From: Gemmatimonadales bacterium UBA7889 | Lineage (GTDB): Bacteria > Gemmatimonadota > Gemmatimonadetes > Longimicrobiales > Gaopeijiaceae | Length of the DNA: 24,936 nt | Assembly (NCBI GenBank): GCA_002501085.1 | Contig: DLRL01000027.1 | Location: forward strand, 1-24,936 | Direction: 5' to 3' | Shown here: positions 23,940 to 24,936 of the stretch, piece after piece | How positions within the stretch are numbered: position 1 is the first letter of the stretch | How the letters are laid out: every line of letters begins with the position of its first letter | Program-made: the position numbers and the translations under genes | The notes under the pieces: generated by a model | What the model was told of the DNA's origin: nothing | What the model saw: the letters and a program-made list of their open reading frames with translations, nothing else | Databases searched by the model: none

Positions 23940-24936
23940 CTAAGTACTAAGTCGCCTCAGCACTGTCGCATAGTTGTTGAAGATGTCTCCCTCTCTTTCG
24001 TGATGTCCATCACGGATGACCCATTTTCCGCCCACCATAACATCCTGAACGGGTGTATTCTCGCCCGAGAAGATCCATGAATCGAGGATCTCATCATCCG
24101 TTCGTCCCACGAGGGCAGGGTGATTTTCATTGAGACTAAGGATGTCAGCGCGCTGGTCTACTTCGAGCCCCCCTGTCGATCTCCCGGACGCCTGTGACCC
24201 ACCGGTCCAAGCATGTTCAAGGAGTGCTCTTCCCGTAGATCGATCTTGAGTTCCAGCTGCGATGTTTCGCTCCTGCCGAGCGATTCTCTGCCCATATTCC
24301 AGTAACCGAAGTTCGGCGATGGGGCTTACACTGACGTGGGAGTCCGTTCCCACCCCCCAGTTGCCTTTGCCACCAGCATAATCCTCAAATGGAAACAGTC
24401 CATCACCTAGATTTGCCTCGGTAGTCGGGCAAAGTCCCACCACGGCCCCTGAAGCCGCGAGAGCGGTTGCCTCTTTAGCTGTCATGTGGGTCGCGTGGAT
24501 AGTGCACCAGTGTTTATCGACCGGTGCGTTTGTGAGGAGCCACTCTACTGGACGCGCCCCCGACCAGGCCACGCAGTCGTTCACTTCTCTCGTTTGCTCC
24601 GCTACGTGAATATGAATTGGCCCCTCATTATCAATATCCCGGAATGAGCTGACAGCGTGGGCGATATCTTCGGGCGCAGCCGCTCGAAGTGAATGAATAG
24701 CTAATCCGATCCGATATTGTGGGTTCTTCGCTGTGAAGTCCCGCAGCGTAGCCAGGTCATCGACAAGGTCATCGACATCGGCTACAAAGCGTTTTTGTTC
24801 TGGAGCTGGTGGCCTATTACCAAAATCCGAAGAGCGATAGAGCACAGGGAGGAGTGTCGTACCGATACCTGCTTGATTAGCGGCACTCAGGATTCGTCGG
24901 CCCATCTCCACCGGATCTTCATAGCGGCTGCCATCG
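23940..24936 (-). CDS. hutF: Formimidoylglutamate deiminase, 5' end missing
   Basis: The reading frame is open to the window edge (codons D-G-S-R-Y-E-D-P-V-E lead into the visible part), so the true start lies beyond 24936. The visible 331 residues are the C-terminal part of HutF, an amidohydrolase-superfamily metalloenzyme that turns N-formimino-L-glutamate into N-formyl-L-glutamate and ammonia. Motifs are A-G-I-G-T-T-L-L-P-V-L-Y-R-S-S-D-F-G, I-H-I-H-V-A-E-Q (metal-site and catalytic region), W-C-T-I-H-A-T-H-M, L-C-P-T-T-E-A-N-L-G-D-G, and V-G-T-D-S-H-V-S with the metal-ligand Asp. Its presence implies the five-step HutF/HutG route rather than direct HutG formiminoglutamase. It is on the opposite strand from hutHU, some 12 kb away. 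Confidence 0.93.
   Translation of the reverse strand, partial: DGSRYEDPVEMGRRILSAANQAGIGTTLLPVLYRSSDFGNRPPAPEQKRFVADVDDLVDDLATLRDFTAKNPQYRIGLAIHSLRAAAPEDIAHAVSSFRDIDNEGPIHIHVAEQTREVNDCVAWSGARPVEWLLTNAPVDKHWCTIHATHMTAKEATALAASGAVVGLCPTTEANLGDGLFPFEDYAGGKGNWGVGTDSHVSVSPIAELRLLEYGQRIARQERNIAAGTQDRSTGRALLEHAWTGGSQASGRSTGGLEVDQRADILSLNENHPALVGRTDDEILDSWIFSGENTPVQDVMVGGKWVIRDGHHEREGDIFNNYATVLRRLST

Overview
The window looks like a chromosomal segment of an uncultured diderm bacterium, most likely a marine or aquatic member of the Gemmatimonadota or a nearby phylum. This is inferred from style, not from a marker gene. The signs are a lipoprotein joining BIG2 domains to cysteine-paired RCC1 repeats, an NHL-propeller lipoprotein, several Tat- and lipobox-bearing enzymes, a DUF917/hydantoinase pair, an OPT transporter, and frequent GTG/TTG starts. 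No rRNA, tRNA, insertion sequence, phage or CRISPR was seen. Genes are tightly packed and no gap between genes exceeds about 300 bases.

Layout. 1-3734 (minus strand): the 5' end of a gene with a Tat-like leader, the BIG2/RCC1 lipoprotein, then nadC and nadA for de novo NAD synthesis. nadC has no ATG, GTG or TTG in a plausible place and appears to start at a CTG that overlaps the nadA stop. 3976-11796 (plus strand): NHL lipoprotein, a secreted YwqK/MORN-like protein behind a good promoter, a Tat-exported sulfite-oxidase-fold protein, a Tat-leader class V aminotransferase, an AhpD-like peroxidase-related gene with an in-frame TGA, then hutH and hutU. 11819-13598 (plus): a DUF805 membrane protein, a small unknown protein and a zinc-ribbon CPBP protease, closed by a probable bidirectional terminator. 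13717-16971 (minus): an NTF2-like lipoprotein and an overlapping hydantoinase/oxoprolinase-like plus DUF917 pair. 17093-22475 (plus): AroM and an OPT transporter (overlapping), a D-aminoacylase-type lipoprotein and a serine-hydrolase lipoprotein. 22500-24936 (minus): an ABM-type monooxygenase, a secreted DUF6263-like protein, and hutF running off the window.

How they work together. HutH and HutU convert histidine to urocanate and then imidazolonepropionate. HutF deiminates formiminoglutamate. hutI and hutG are not in the window. The block at 14345-22475 reads as a scavenging locus for peptides or amides, possibly containing D-amino acids or cyclic residues: surface-anchored hydrolases, a peptide importer, and cytoplasmic hydantoinase-like, DUF917 and racemase-like proteins. 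That function is inference.

The most notable observations are three. (1) A probable selenoprotein at 7994-8593: TGA sits exactly at the second cysteine of the AhpD E-x11-C-x2-C-x3-H constellation, and a hairpin just downstream fits the bacterial SECIS pattern. (2) A 136-nt segment, about 89% identical and free of gaps, is shared between the D-aminoacylase gene and the neighbouring serine-hydrolase gene. It looks like an in-frame transplant of a piece of one enzyme into another. (3) The non-canonical CTG start of nadC.
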